From Flavobacterium aquidurense (GTDB taxonomy: Bacteria > Bacteroidota > Bacteroidia > Flavobacteriales > Flavobacteriaceae), in assembly GCF_001404985.1 (NCBI RefSeq), contig NZ_JRLF01000015.1, positions 620,001-684,000 on the forward strand: DNA of 64,000 nt, read 5' to 3'. How positions within the stretch are numbered: position 1 is the first letter of the stretch; each line of letters opens with the position of its first letter. A program made the translations under genes and the position numbers. Shown here in pieces: positions 50,469 through 58,636 of this stretch. The notes under the pieces were generated by a model. It made no database searches, had not been told where the DNA came from, and worked only from the letters and a program-made list of their open reading frames with translations.

Positions 50469-52253
50469 ATGAAATGGATCCCAAATTTTAATTCTTCAAA
50501 CTCTTTGAGAGTTATATTTGTAATCGCGGTTTTCATTCTGTTATTTCTTTCTTCAATTGCTTACAAACACAACAAGGATTTAGATGAATCCAGTAAAGTG
50601 GTAATGCATACGTATGAAATAAACATTCAATTAGAGCGATTAATGTCGGCGATTAAGGATGCCGAAACCGGACAGCGAGGATATATTATTACCCGTAATG
50701 CCCGATTTCTAACTCCTTATATTTATTCGCGTGATAAGGTAAACACTTCATTTATTACTTTAAAAAAATTGACTGCCGATAATCCAAGGCAGCAAAAAAA
50801 TCTTCAAAAGTTATTTAAACTAATTATCCAGCGTTTTGTATCTTTTGAAAATTGCCTAAAATACAGCGATCCCAAAACATATGATAAGCGAAAACTCGAC
50901 AATCATATGTTTGGAGGTCGAATCTTAATGGAGAATATTCGTTTTCAAGTGGATGAAATGAATGACATCGAGAAAAATTATCTGGCAAAAAGACTTAAAA
51001 TTTATGCCGCTGAAATCTCCTTAAGCCCATTATTTTCTATTTCGTTATTTCTGGTTGCCTTAATTTTTATTTTATTGGCATACAGACAAATTAGCCGTGA
51101 TTTTGAACGCCTGAAAATTTACAATAAAAAACTGTTGATCTCCAGCGGACTTATGGCTGAATCTGAAAGCATTGGTAAATTCAGCACCTGGCAATGGGAT
51201 CTGGATTCTAATAAAATAGATTATTCAGACAATCAGTTTCGCTTACTGGGTTTTGAGCCAAATGCATTTGTTCCTGAAAAAGAAACTTTTCTGGAATTTG
51301 TTCATCCTGATGATAAGGCAAAAGTGGCAAAATCTATGGAGCGAATTGTCGAGAAAAAACAATTGCCTTTTGTATACTACAAAATCACAAGACCGGATTA
51401 TGAGATTCGTTATTTTAAATCTACCGGAAAACTACTGACAGATCAACAGGGAAGTAAAATTTTACTGGGTATTAATTTTGATATCACGGATGAACATTTA
51501 TTAAACATAGAACTTCAGGAACGTAATAGAGAATTAGAAAAAAGTAATAAAGAACTTGCTTCTTTTAATCACGTTGCCAGTCATGATTTGCAGGAACCTC
51601 TAAGAAAAATCCAGACTTTTATTTCGAGGGTTTCAGATGCTGACAAAGCGGTGTTATCTGACAGTGCAAAAGATTATATTTCTAAAATCGAAGTTTCGGC
51701 CAAAAGAATGCGTGTATTAATAGACGATCTACTTTTATTCTCCAGAACAAATACCACTAAAAAGGAGTTTATAAAACTAAGTTTAAACGAACTGCTTGAA
51801 AATGCAGAATCTGAATTAGCAGAAATTATAGAGGAAAAGAAAGCTGTTATTATAGTTTCTAAATTACCTAAGCTGGCTGTTATTCCATATCAAATCGAAC
51901 AGCTTTTTATAAACCTTATTGGTAACTCTTTAAAATATGGAAGGCAGGATATTATTCCTGAAATTAAGATTGAAAGCGAAAAAGTAAATTCGACTGATTA
52001 TCCTGATTTATTAGAACCAAATGTCAAGAAATTCAATAAGATCACTTTTACAGATAACGGAATGGGATTTGATCCTCAGTTTAAAGAAACGATATTTGTT
52101 TTATTTCAGCGTTTGCATTCAAAAACAGATTATCCGGGAACCGGAATTGGTCTTGCAATTTGCAAAAAAATAGTAGACAATCATAAAGGTCATATTATTG
52201 CTGACAGTACTCCGGGAAAAGGTTCCGTTTTTACCGTTTTTCTTCCAGAGTAG
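50469..52253 (+). CDS. CHASE3/PAS histidine kinase
   Basis: 594 residues. Transmembrane helices at about 12-32 and 187-206 enclose a CHASE3 extracellular sensor (VMHTYEINIQLERLMSAIKDAETGQRGYIITR, residues about 44-180). Then a PAS domain (about 230-345), the dimerisation helix with phospho-His372 (FNHVASHDLQEPLRKI), N-box Asn486, DNGMG (529-533) and GTGIGLAIC (557-565) of the ATPase domain. It phosphorylates the adjacent stand-alone receiver. The signal is unknown; CHASE3 kinases of this kind occur with general-stress genes in Flavobacteriia. Confidence 0.94.
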   Translation: MKWIPNFNSSNSLRVIFVIAVFILLFLSSIAYKHNKDLDESSKVVMHTYEINIQLERLMSAIKDAETGQRGYIITRNARFLTPYIYSRDKVNTSFITLKKLTADNPRQQKNLQKLFKLIIQRFVSFENCLKYSDPKTYDKRKLDNHMFGGRILMENIRFQVDEMNDIEKNYLAKRLKIYAAEISLSPLFSISLFLVALIFILLAYRQISRDFERLKIYNKKLLISSGLMAESESIGKFSTWQWDLDSNKIDYSDNQFRLLGFEPNAFVPEKETFLEFVHPDDKAKVAKSMERIVEKKQLPFVYYKITRPDYEIRYFKSTGKLLTDQQGSKILLGINFDITDEHLLNIELQERNRELEKSNKELASFNHVASHDLQEPLRKIQTFISRVSDADKAVLSDSAKDYISKIEVSAKRMRVLIDDLLLFSRTNTTKKEFIKLSLNELLENAESELAEIIEEKKAVIIVSKLPKLAVIPYQIEQLFINLIGNSLKYGRQDIIPEIKIESEKVNSTDYPDLLEPNVKKFNKITFTDNGMGFDPQFKETIFVLFQRLHSKTDYPGTGIGLAICKKIVDNHKGHIIADSTPGKGSVFTVFLPE

Positions 52254-52585
52254 ATTACTTTACAGTATTCAGTCGCAGTCGCAGTTTTACAGTAAAACGA
52301 AACTGAGAGTGAATACTGAGACTCTAAACACAGACTGCAAACTGAGACGAAATCTGTAAGAAAATAAAATCTCTCTAATTATACTCAAACATAAAAAGAA
52401 ACCATCAGTAGCTACTGATGGTTTCTTTTTATGTGCTAAACCGAAAATAATAAATACCTGAAAATAAAGGGGAAAACGCATAAAAAAATCGATTATGGGA
52501 ATTATATAAAGATTCGTTTTTATGCTGTAAAGCAAAATGTTTGTTTCGTTAGCATCTTTGTAATGTAATACTTTAGGAAGTAATA
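52254..52585. other. Intergenic region before the DUF4142 gene
   Basis: 332 bp. Holds CAGTCGCAGT/ACTGAGA low-complexity words (52264-52360), the terminator of the histidine kinase at 52393-52430, and a promoter-like ATCTTTGTAATGTAATA word at 52554-52570. No gene. Confidence 0.45.
52393..52430 (+). terminator. 38-bp palindromic terminator after the kinase gene
   Basis: Perfect palindrome, arms A5GAAACCATCAGTA with TACTGATGGTTTCT5, virtually no loop. Strong T run on both strands; 140 bp after the kinase stop. Confidence 0.85.
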
Positions 52586-53155
52586 ATGAAAGCAGCGCAA
52601 CAATTAAAAGCGGCAAATTTTAGACTAATTTTTTTATTGATAATCATAATTTGCATGTCGTCATGCAAGAAAAATAATCCGATAGAAAATTCACTAAAAA
52701 ATGAAACTTTTACTAAAACGGAGAAAGAAGAAATAGAAGCCTTTTTTTTTATTGCGACAGCAAATGTGAGTAAATCAATTATTTCTAAAAGTCAAATTGC
52801 ACAACAAAAAAGTTCAGATTTTACGATACAGGAGTTGAGTAAAAAAATAGAAAACAATCAGAATCAATTGTTGCAGGAAGTATCAAAAATGGCGAATAAA
52901 AAGCTCATTATTATTACCGAAATAAACGCAACACATAAACGGGATTTATACGATTTGATTGATGCAAAGAGCGCAGATTTTAATAAAACCTATCTGGTAT
53001 CAGTAACTGAGTCGTTACAAGAACAAATAGGATTGCTGGAATCGATTTCTAAACAGACGAATGACAAAGCAATATTAAAATTAGTGCTGCAATATTTACC
53101 TGAACAATATCAAATCCTTCGTGAAATGCAAAGGATCAAAAATGAGATTAATTAA
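52586..53155 (+). CDS. DUF4142 lipoprotein
   Basis: 189 residues. Lipobox ICMSSC (Cys about residue 27) after a hydrophobic stretch. The rest is two long helices of the DUF4142 ferritin-like four-helix type: EAFFFIATANVSKSIISKSQIAQQKSSDFTIQELSKKIENNQNQLLQEVSKMANKK and LYDLIDAKSADFNKTYLVSVTESLQEQIGLLESISKQTND. Members are periplasmic, often in stress clusters. Promoter word at 52554-52570. Confidence 0.85.
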   Translation: MKAAQQLKAANFRLIFLLIIIICMSSCKKNNPIENSLKNETFTKTEKEEIEAFFFIATANVSKSIISKSQIAQQKSSDFTIQELSKKIENNQNQLLQEVSKMANKKLIIITEINATHKRDLYDLIDAKSADFNKTYLVSVTESLQEQIGLLESISKQTNDKAILKLVLQYLPEQYQILREMQRIKNEIN

Positions 53156-53189
53156 ATGCCTATATATTATTAACTAAATTATTTTAACT

Positions 53190-53837
53190 ATGAAAATTCA
53201 ATCAAATTTTTTATGCGCCTTAACACTTTTTTTAACAGCTTCATTTGGAATGCTACACGCTCAGGACACTAATGTAACTACAGAGTTTGGTGTAAAGGGA
53301 GGATTCAACATGTCTAACTTATATAATGGAGATGCTGATGACAACAATATATTATACGGTTTTAACGCCGGTCTTTATGCAACATTACCAATTTCAGATT
53401 TTGTAGCAATTCAACCAGAGATTTTGTACACTACAAAAGGTGCAGAATTAAAATATGATAATGCTTTTGCAACAGGAGAAGCAAAATTCAAATTAAACTA
53501 TATCGAAGTTCCTTTGTTAGTAAGAGTTAATATCACTAAAAACTTTAACGTTCAAGCCGGTGGTTATGCTTCATACTTAGTAAGTTCTAAAGTAAAAGGA
53601 ACCGGAGATGTTGAATTTGAAGAGGATGTAGATACAGACGATTTAAACAAGTTTGATGCCGGTATCGCTGCAGGTATTGGAGTAGATTTTAACCCAATTA
53701 GTGTTGGTTTACGTTACAACTACGGTCTTACAAAAGTTGGTAAAGACAGAACTGATGCATTAGGAAACTCTTTTAATACTCTAGGAGACGCAAAAAACAG
53801 CAACTTAACATTATACGTTTCGTATAAGTTAAACTAG
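53190..53837 (+). CDS. Outer-membrane beta-barrel protein (PorT-like)
   Basis: 215 residues, signal peptide through MLHA. Eight-strand barrel pattern: TEFGVKGGFNMSNLYNGD, YGFNAGLYATLPISDFVAIQPEILYTTKGAEL, LNYIEVPLLVRVNITKNFNVQAGGYASYL, AGIAAGIGVDFNPISVGLRYNYGLTKV, ending in LTLYVSYKLN with the aromatic-type last strand. This is the common Bacteroidota outer-membrane beta-barrel (PF13568-like) family, not necessarily T9SS PorT itself. 34 bp after the DUF4142 gene, 36 bp before lmo0937-like. Confidence 0.85.
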   Translation: MKIQSNFLCALTLFLTASFGMLHAQDTNVTTEFGVKGGFNMSNLYNGDADDNNILYGFNAGLYATLPISDFVAIQPEILYTTKGAELKYDNAFATGEAKFKLNYIEVPLLVRVNITKNFNVQAGGYASYLVSSKVKGTGDVEFEEDVDTDDLNKFDAGIAAGIGVDFNPISVGLRYNYGLTKVGKDRTDALGNSFNTLGDAKNSNLTLYVSYKLN

Positions 53838-53873
53838 AAAAAAACAATTAATTAACCCTTAATAATAAAAACC

Positions 53874-54026
53874 ATGTCAAATTTATTATATACAATCGCA
53901 GTAATATTGGTTATCCTTTGGGCTTTAGGCTTCTTTGTTTACAGCTTAGGAAGTATCATCCACATATTATTAGTAATCGCAATTATCGCAATTCTATTCA
54001 GACTTATTAAAGGTCGAGAAGTTTAA
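53874..54026 (+). CDS. lmo0937-type small membrane protein
   Basis: 50 residues, too short for a length-filtered scan: starts MSNLLYTIAVILVILWALGF, with two hydrophobic segments (about residues 5-21 and 26-43, the second IIHILLVIAIIAILFRLI), ending KGREV. This exactly matches the size and pattern of the lmo0937 family of stress-induced bacterial proteins (LGFFVYSLGSIIHILLVIAIIAIL). Lies between the beta-barrel gene and YtxH gene, same strand, tight spacing (36 and 48 bp). Confidence 0.85.
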   Translation: MSNLLYTIAVILVILWALGFFVYSLGSIIHILLVIAIIAILFRLIKGREV

Positions 54027-54074
54027 AAATCAAACATTTTAACAATAATTATATTAATCACTAAATCAAATATT

Positions 54075-54359
54075 ATGAAAGCAAGTAACACAATTTTAGG
54101 AATTTTAGGAGCTGCAGCTGCAGGAGCATTTTTAGGTGTATTATTCGCACCGGACAAAGGGTCAAACACAAGAAAAAAAATCTCAGATAAATCAAAAGAT
54201 TACGGAGATAATTTAAAAACTAAAGTTGATGGTATCCTAAGTACAATTACTTCAAACAGTAAAGATATTATCGAAGAAGGAAAAGCAAAATTCAATCAGG
54301 CAAAAGAAGACTTCAATTCTATCAAAGACGAAGCAAAAAGTGTAAAAACGAACTACTAA
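54075..54359 (+). CDS. YtxH domain-containing protein
   Basis: 94 residues. N-terminal glycine-alanine membrane helix NTILGILGAAAAGAFLGVLFAPDKGSNTRKKI, the YtxH signature, then an amphipathic helix (YGDNLKTKVDGILSTITSNSKDIIEEGKAKF). Related to Bacillus general-stress protein YtxH; a single-pass protein with a long cytosolic helix. Part of the tight run 53190-55168. Confidence 0.9.
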   Translation: MKASNTILGILGAAAAGAFLGVLFAPDKGSNTRKKISDKSKDYGDNLKTKVDGILSTITSNSKDIIEEGKAKFNQAKEDFNSIKDEAKSVKTNY

Positions 54360-54394
54360 AAAGTGAAATTTTTAAACCATAAATACCCTATATC

Positions 54395-54778
54395 ATGGAA
54401 TCAAATGCAACAACAAACGAGAACTTAAATCTTTATGAAAAAGCAGAGAACTATACCAAGACAAGTTTAGAATTACTTAAGCTAAAAACGGTATCAGCTG
54501 TAGCCGATGTTTTATCGACACTAACATCAAGAATAGCAGTTGGAGCTGTTGTTGCATTTTTTACCTTATTCCTTAATATAGGGATTAGTTTATGGCTTGG
54601 TAAAGTACTTGGGGAGTATTATTACGGTTTTTTTATCGTAGCACTTTTTTACCTTATAGTTGCTGTGCTAATGCATACAATGCAACATAAGATTATTAAA
54701 ACACCTATTGGAAACATGATAATTTCCAGTATTCTTAAAGAGACTAAAAAAGATATCAAAACTGATTTAAATAATTAA
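54395..54778 (+). CDS. Phage-holin-like/DUF1469 membrane protein
   Basis: 127 residues. Two close transmembrane helices (RIAVGAVVAFFTLFLNIGISLWLGKVLG and FFIVALFYLIVAVLMHTM) preceded by a helix TKTSLELLKLKTVSAVADVLS. Layout matches the phage holin family/DUF1469 group that accompanies YtxH in Bacteroidota. Despite the name no lysis role is indicated; a membrane-organising stress role is more likely. Confidence 0.8.
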   Translation: MESNATTNENLNLYEKAENYTKTSLELLKLKTVSAVADVLSTLTSRIAVGAVVAFFTLFLNIGISLWLGKVLGEYYYGFFIVALFYLIVAVLMHTMQHKIIKTPIGNMIISSILKETKKDIKTDLNN

Positions 54779-54796
54779 TAACTAAAAAAGACTGTT

Positions 54797-55168
54797 ATGG
54801 AAACTCTTTATACTATTGATGGATTAAATCAGACGATTCAACAATTAGAAGCTCGACAGGACGCAGAATGGTGCGCTATAAAAGACGAAATAGATGATAT
54901 CAAAGAGAATTTAAAACCTCTTAATCTCATCAGGAATACAGTAGAAGAAATTAACGAAACTGTAGGTTTTAAAAGTAATCTGGCACAATCTGCATTAAGT
55001 ATTGGGATTGGATATCTTGCTAAAAGATTTATTGTTGGTAAAAGTACCAATATGTTCAAAGGTATTGCCGGATCCTTATTACAACTTGTCGTAACTAATT
55101 TAGTTTCGAAACCACATCATGAATCTTCAAACGAAGAATCATCACAAAAAGAATCATCAAGAGAGTAA
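54797..55168 (+). CDS. Small protein of unknown function, end of stress cluster
   Basis: 123 residues. N-terminal coiled-coil-like segment (LNQTIQQLEARQDAEWCAIKDEIDDIKENLKPLNLIRNTVEEINE), then an amphipathic or membrane-associated stretch (NLAQSALSIGIGYLAKRFIVGKSTNMFKGIAGSLLQLVVTNLV) and a polar Ser/Glu-rich tail. It follows the holin-like gene by 18 bp. Similar small proteins with a partner YtxH/holin pair are seen in the phylum. No function assigned. Confidence 0.65.
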   Translation: METLYTIDGLNQTIQQLEARQDAEWCAIKDEIDDIKENLKPLNLIRNTVEEINETVGFKSNLAQSALSIGIGYLAKRFIVGKSTNMFKGIAGSLLQLVVTNLVSKPHHESSNEESSQKESSRE

Positions 55169-55192
55169 TTGTTTAACTCAAATTTATGTATT

Positions 55193-55291
55193 ATGGAAAA
55201 GCTAAGCGAAATAGTATTAAAAAATGGTGTATACGTTTACTCGAATCTATATAAATGTTTCGAATTTTCGAGAGTATTTTTAGGTATCTAA
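55193..55291 (+). CDS. Very small possible protein (32 residues)
   Basis: ATG at 55193, frame MEKLSEIVLKNGVYVYSNLY then KCFEFSRVFLGI. 24 bp after the preceding stop, same strand. No family recognised and no independent support; may be a fragment of a longer gene or spurious. Confidence 0.25.
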   Translation: MEKLSEIVLKNGVYVYSNLYKCFEFSRVFLGI

Positions 55292-55423
55292 CTTGCTTTA
55301 TACGTTTTATAAACAAACGGTTAAACAGTTAATATCCTTCACTATATTTTTTAAGGTTCAAAGATACAAAGACGCAAAGGTACAAAGTTGCCCAAAAGCT
55401 GAGTTATCAGATTTTGACCTTAC

Positions 55424-55462
55424 AAAAAAGAGACTGTTTCAAATATGAAACAGTCTCTTTTT
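55424..55462 (+). terminator. Terminator of the stress cluster
   Basis: AAAAAGAGACTGTTTCA / TGAAACAGTCTCTTTTT perfect 17-bp stem with a 4-nt loop and further T run. Confidence 0.9.
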
Positions 55463-55551
55463 CTTTTTTGTTCTGAAGCTAAGATTTTGAAATGCCAACT
55501 TACAAAATAATCAAAAACTATCATACAACCGCAAGTGCGGCGGAAACAAAA

Positions 55552-55584
55552 AAAAAGCCGAACTATTAATTAGTTCGGCTTTTT
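55552..55584 (-). terminator. Terminator of prfA
   Basis: AAAAAGCCGAACT / AGTTCGGCTTTTT perfect 13-bp stem, 7-nt loop, T run on the minus strand, 65 bp after the prfA stop. Confidence 0.85.
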
Positions 55585-55648
55585 ATATAAGATATATTTC
55601 TAAATCAAGAATCTAAGAAGAAAAAATCCAAAAATCTAAGAAGTCTAA

Positions 55649-56725
55649 TTAAAATACTTCAGAAGCTTCTTTTAATTTCTCCATATTGTTTACCAATTGA
55701 AGCTCAGCAACAATCTTCTGAATGTCACCATTCATGATATTTCCTAAATCGTAAAGTGTCAAACCAACTCTGTGATCTGTTACACGACCTTGTGCGTAGT
55801 TGTAAGTACGAATCTTAGCAGATCTGTCTCCAGAACTTACCTGAGAAGTACGTTTTGTAGCATCTTCGGCTTCTTTCTTAGCTAATTCTTGTTCGTATAA
55901 ACGAGAACGTAAAACGTTCAATGCTTTATCTTTATTTTTATGCTGTGATTTCTGATCCTGACATTGCGCCACCAATCCCGTAGGAATGTGCGTTAAACGT
56001 ACCGCAGATTTCGTTGTATTTACAGATTGTCCTCCAGGTCCTGATGAACAGAAGAAATCAACACGAACATCGTTCATATCAATTTGTACATCAAATTCTT
56101 CTGCTTCCGGTAAAACCATAACAGTAGCTGCAGATGTATGCACACGGCCTTGTGTTTCAGTCTGAGGAACACGTTGTACACGGTGAACACCAGCTTCAAA
56201 CTTTAAAGTTCCGTAAACATCCTCGCCAGACACTTCAAAAATTACCTCTTTGAAACCTCCGGAAGTTCCTTCGTTCATATCTACTACAGAAGTTCTCCAA
56301 CCCTGATTTTCGCAATACTTGGTATACATTCTAAATAAATCTCCTGCAAAAATACTCGCTTCATCCCCACCCGTTCCGGCACGAATCTCGACCATCACGT
56401 TTTTAGCATCTTCAGGATCTTTAGGGATCAACATAAACTTGATTTCTTCCTCAAGTTCCGGCAATCTTTCTTTTGCTTCATCTAGTTGCATTTTGGCCAT
56501 TTCGGTCATATCTGCATCACTTCCGTCAGCAATAATTTCGTTTGCCTCATCTATATTAGCCATCAAAAGCACATATTCATCGCGCTTTTCAGCCAATGCT
56601 TTCAGGTTTTTGTACTCCTGATTCAATTGCACATAACGTTTTTGATCAGAAATAACATCCGGCTGGATAATCAAGTCTGAAATCTCGTCAAAACGTTGTT
56701 TTACTATTTGAAGTCTATCTAACAT
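55649..56725 (-). CDS. prfA: Peptide chain release factor 1
   Basis: 358 residues. Reads UAA and UAG stop codons and triggers hydrolysis of peptidyl-tRNA. Catalytic GGQ motif in SSGPGGQSVNTTKSAVRLTHI (about residue 230), then the FEVQ-type domains MVEIRAGTGGDEASIFAGDL and GRVTDHRVGLTLYDLG. It has no sign of the frame-shift signal that controls RF2. TAATTTTG lies 25-32 bp upstream on the minus strand. Monocistronic. Confidence 0.96.
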   Translation of the reverse strand: MLDRLQIVKQRFDEISDLIIQPDVISDQKRYVQLNQEYKNLKALAEKRDEYVLLMANIDEANEIIADGSDADMTEMAKMQLDEAKERLPELEEEIKFMLIPKDPEDAKNVMVEIRAGTGGDEASIFAGDLFRMYTKYCENQGWRTSVVDMNEGTSGGFKEVIFEVSGEDVYGTLKFEAGVHRVQRVPQTETQGRVHTSAATVMVLPEAEEFDVQIDMNDVRVDFFCSSGPGGQSVNTTKSAVRLTHIPTGLVAQCQDQKSQHKNKDKALNVLRSRLYEQELAKKEAEDATKRTSQVSSGDRSAKIRTYNYAQGRVTDHRVGLTLYDLGNIMNGDIQKIVAELQLVNNMEKLKEASEVF

Positions 56726-56824
56726 TTTCTAATTCCTTTTATTGGAGTGCAAAATTACGAAATTTTTGTTTAAAATTCTATCATTAACCTTTTGAGTTTT
56801 TTACGGGTGATTTTTAATGGAATC

Positions 56825-56992
56825 ATGATGGTTTTTTGGAGCTATTTCCTGCTATCCGTTACAATCTTTTCCTGGCTAAAGGAGCCAGAAAAAGGATTTC
56901 CACTACTATCAGGGCTAGGGGTTTTCGGTTTTTTAATTGGCTTTTATCTCCAATTGATCTTCAAGAATAACCTAACTAATATGATAATTTAA
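56825..56992 (+). CDS. Possible small membrane protein
   Basis: 55 residues from the ATG at 56825 (MMVFWSYFLLSVTIFSWL...), within a frame open from a TTG at 56792. Two hydrophobic segments (FLLSVTIFSWL and LLSGLGVFGFLIGFYLQLIF) separated by a charged KEPEKG loop. Sits divergently to prfA and converges on the hicB stop. No family recognised; could be real. Confidence 0.4.
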   Translation: MMVFWSYFLLSVTIFSWLKEPEKGFPLLSGLGVFGFLIGFYLQLIFKNNLTNMII

Positions 56993-57399
56993 ACCAAAGT
57001 CAGATCACTTAATTCATCTGCTAATTTGTGCAAGCCTTTAGAAATCTGTAACATTTTGTCGCTAGATAAAGTCGCTAATCCTTTAGTATATTGTCTAAAC
57101 AAACTTTGATTCATTCCTGCATAATGCTCTGCAAAAGCAGATTTATTGATTACACTAAAATAATCAAAAACCTGCTCTAGGTCTATTTGATAACTAATAT
57201 CAAAATCAGCAATTTTAACCTTTTCTCCTTGTTCTTGCAGATATTCTACATGATATTGAAGTACTTCATTAAAATTTGCTTTTATCTCAGAGATACTATT
57301 ACCAACTGTCGCTAATCCATCAATTTCTTTTGCATAAGCTGAAAAACCTGTACCCGTTTTTTCAATAATAACCGAAATCACCCTTTTTTTTGTATTCAT
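56989..57399 (-). CDS. hicB: HicB antitoxin
   Basis: 136 residues. N-terminal HicB fold, a degenerate RNase H-like domain (RVISVIIEKTGTGFSAYAKEIDGLATVGNSISEIKANFNEVLQYHVEY, residues about 5-58), and C-terminal DNA-binding helix-turn-helix (FAEHYAGMNQSLFRQYTKGLATLSSDKMLQI). HicB neutralises HicA and binds the operon's operator. It follows hicA by 35 bp. Confidence 0.9.
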   Translation of the reverse strand: MNTKKRVISVIIEKTGTGFSAYAKEIDGLATVGNSISEIKANFNEVLQYHVEYLQEQGEKVKIADFDISYQIDLEQVFDYFSVINKSAFAEHYAGMNQSLFRQYTKGLATLSSDKMLQISKGLHKLADELSDLTLV

Positions 57400-57434
57400 A
57401 TTGGTCTGAATTTTAAATTTAAAAAGCTGTAGAA

Positions 57435-57623
57435 TTATTTAAGTCCCGCTGCTTTTAAAATACTATTTAAAGTGCCATTTGCCATTTCTTTACTTCCATG
57501 TCTTGGGATAGTAAGTTGATTCTGTTTTGTTGCATGTCGGTACAAATCATGGTTTGCACCATTTTTATAAAGAAACCAACCATCTTTTTTGAGAAGTTTC
57601 AACAACTCATTTACTGAAGCCAT
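57435..57623 (-). CDS. hicA: HicA mRNA interferase toxin
   Basis: 62 residues. SVNELLKLLKKDGWFLYKNGANHDLYRHATKQNQLTIPRHGSKEMANGTLNSILKAAGL matches HicA, with the GxxHxxxxH-type active-site His in NGANHDLYRH. A double-stranded-RNA-binding fold that cleaves mRNA at ribosome pauses. Toxin gene first, antitoxin second, as usual for hicAB. The promoter is 84-90 bp upstream within a palindrome. Confidence 0.92.
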   Translation of the reverse strand: MASVNELLKLLKKDGWFLYKNGANHDLYRHATKQNQLTIPRHGSKEMANGTLNSILKAAGLK

Positions 57624-57705
57624 CTGCTTTAATTTAAATTACAAATTACATCTGTTGTTATTTGTGGTATTTAAATGTTATTAGATTTCTTGTTTTAGAT
57701 CGGCA

Positions 57706-57736
57706 CAAATTTATAACAATTTTGTTATATAACAAA
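57706..57736 (-). promoter_or_regulatory. hicAB promoter: TTTG-N19-TAAATTTG
   Basis: On the minus strand TTTG (57736-57733) is exactly 19 bp from TAAATTTG (57713-57706), a perfect fit to the Bacteroidota TTTG-N19-TAnnTTTG consensus. Transcription would start about 57699, some 76 bp before hicA. Confidence 0.75.
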
Positions 57737-57749
57737 ATTGTTATAAATT
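57708..57749. promoter_or_regulatory. 42-bp perfect palindrome, HicB operator
   Basis: Perfect dyad of 42 bp made of two adjoining ATAACAA...TTGTTAT sites, overlapping both the -33 and -7 boxes of the hicAB promoter. It is the expected operator for HicB (or the HicAB complex) autoregulation by steric block. Binding is inferred, not shown. Confidence 0.7.
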
Positions 57750-57847
57750 AAGTTTAGGCATTTATGGATTTCCGTAAAATCATTGAATTAAAGGGATTTA
57801 CTTTTGAAATATAATTTAGAACCTATTAATATTAAAACTTTTAAATC

Positions 57848-58477
57848 ATGAAAAAAATACTATTCTTTTTACTACTTCTAATTTCTGTCTCTTGCGAAAA
57901 AAACTCAAATATTCCTGAAGATGTAAAATGGGAAATTACAAAAGAAGTACCTAACCCAGACTTAAGTAAAAATAATGTAGAAGTTCGTTTGAATAAAAAA
58001 GTCGACAAAGAAATTCTTCAAGAAATTGCAACCAAAATTCGTGAAGACCGTACTGAATATAACAAACTTTGGATTTTTTATTATATACCAAATATGACAG
58101 AAGGATTTGCTTGGGCTACAACACATTTTACCCCGACTTTAGAAATTAACATTATGGGATCAACAGAAATTCAAGATCTACAAACTTCGAATACAGAAGA
58201 TATAAAGGGAGAAATTTTAAATAAATGGCGTAGTGAAAAAAGTTTAATGGGTGCGAGTTTAGTACTTTATAAAAACTTATCGCAAAAAAAAGTAATGAGA
58301 ATTATGTTCAAAGATGGTAGTAAAATGGATAATGAAATTGCTGAATCAAATGAAGATGGAAAAGTAAAATATCAAGATAATAACGAAAACGGAGAATATT
58401 ATATTTTAGAATCGAACGGTAATTTAGGTTTATATGGTGAAAATGGAAAATTCGATGAAGCTATCAAAATTGAATAA
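57848..58477 (+). CDS. Lipoprotein of unknown function
   Basis: 209 residues, lipobox LISVSC (Cys16). The first half has an alpha/beta pattern (VEVRLNKKVDKEILQEIATKIREDRTEYNKLWIFYYIPNMTEGFAWATTHFTPTLEI), the second a beta pattern with GEYYILESNGNLGLYGENGKF. Not recognised. Followed by another small exported protein at 58637; whether they are cotranscribed is unclear (159-bp gap). Confidence 0.55.
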   Translation: MKKILFFLLLLISVSCEKNSNIPEDVKWEITKEVPNPDLSKNNVEVRLNKKVDKEILQEIATKIREDRTEYNKLWIFYYIPNMTEGFAWATTHFTPTLEINIMGSTEIQDLQTSNTEDIKGEILNKWRSEKSLMGASLVLYKNLSQKKVMRIMFKDGSKMDNEIAESNEDGKVKYQDNNENGEYYILESNGNLGLYGENGKFDEAIKIE

Positions 58478-58636
58478 AAATCAGGTGTTTTTACTTGCTG
58501 ATTAATTTGAATTAAAAACGATTTTTGTTTTTATTAAAAGAGATATAAAAATGAACAAAATTTATTAAACTAAAAATCGAAACTCAAATATCACTTTTTA
58601 ACTTATGTCCTTTGTGTCTTTTTAAATTTATGTAAA

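Larger units (their letters stand above)
55169..55648. other. Gap between stress cluster and prfA with two terminators
   Basis: 480 bp. Contains the small frame at 55193, an AAGGTTCAAAGATACAAAG simple-repeat run (55350-55392), a 17-bp stem terminator at 55424-55462 for the stress cluster and a second at 55552-55584 for prfA. No other feature seen. Confidence 0.6.
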
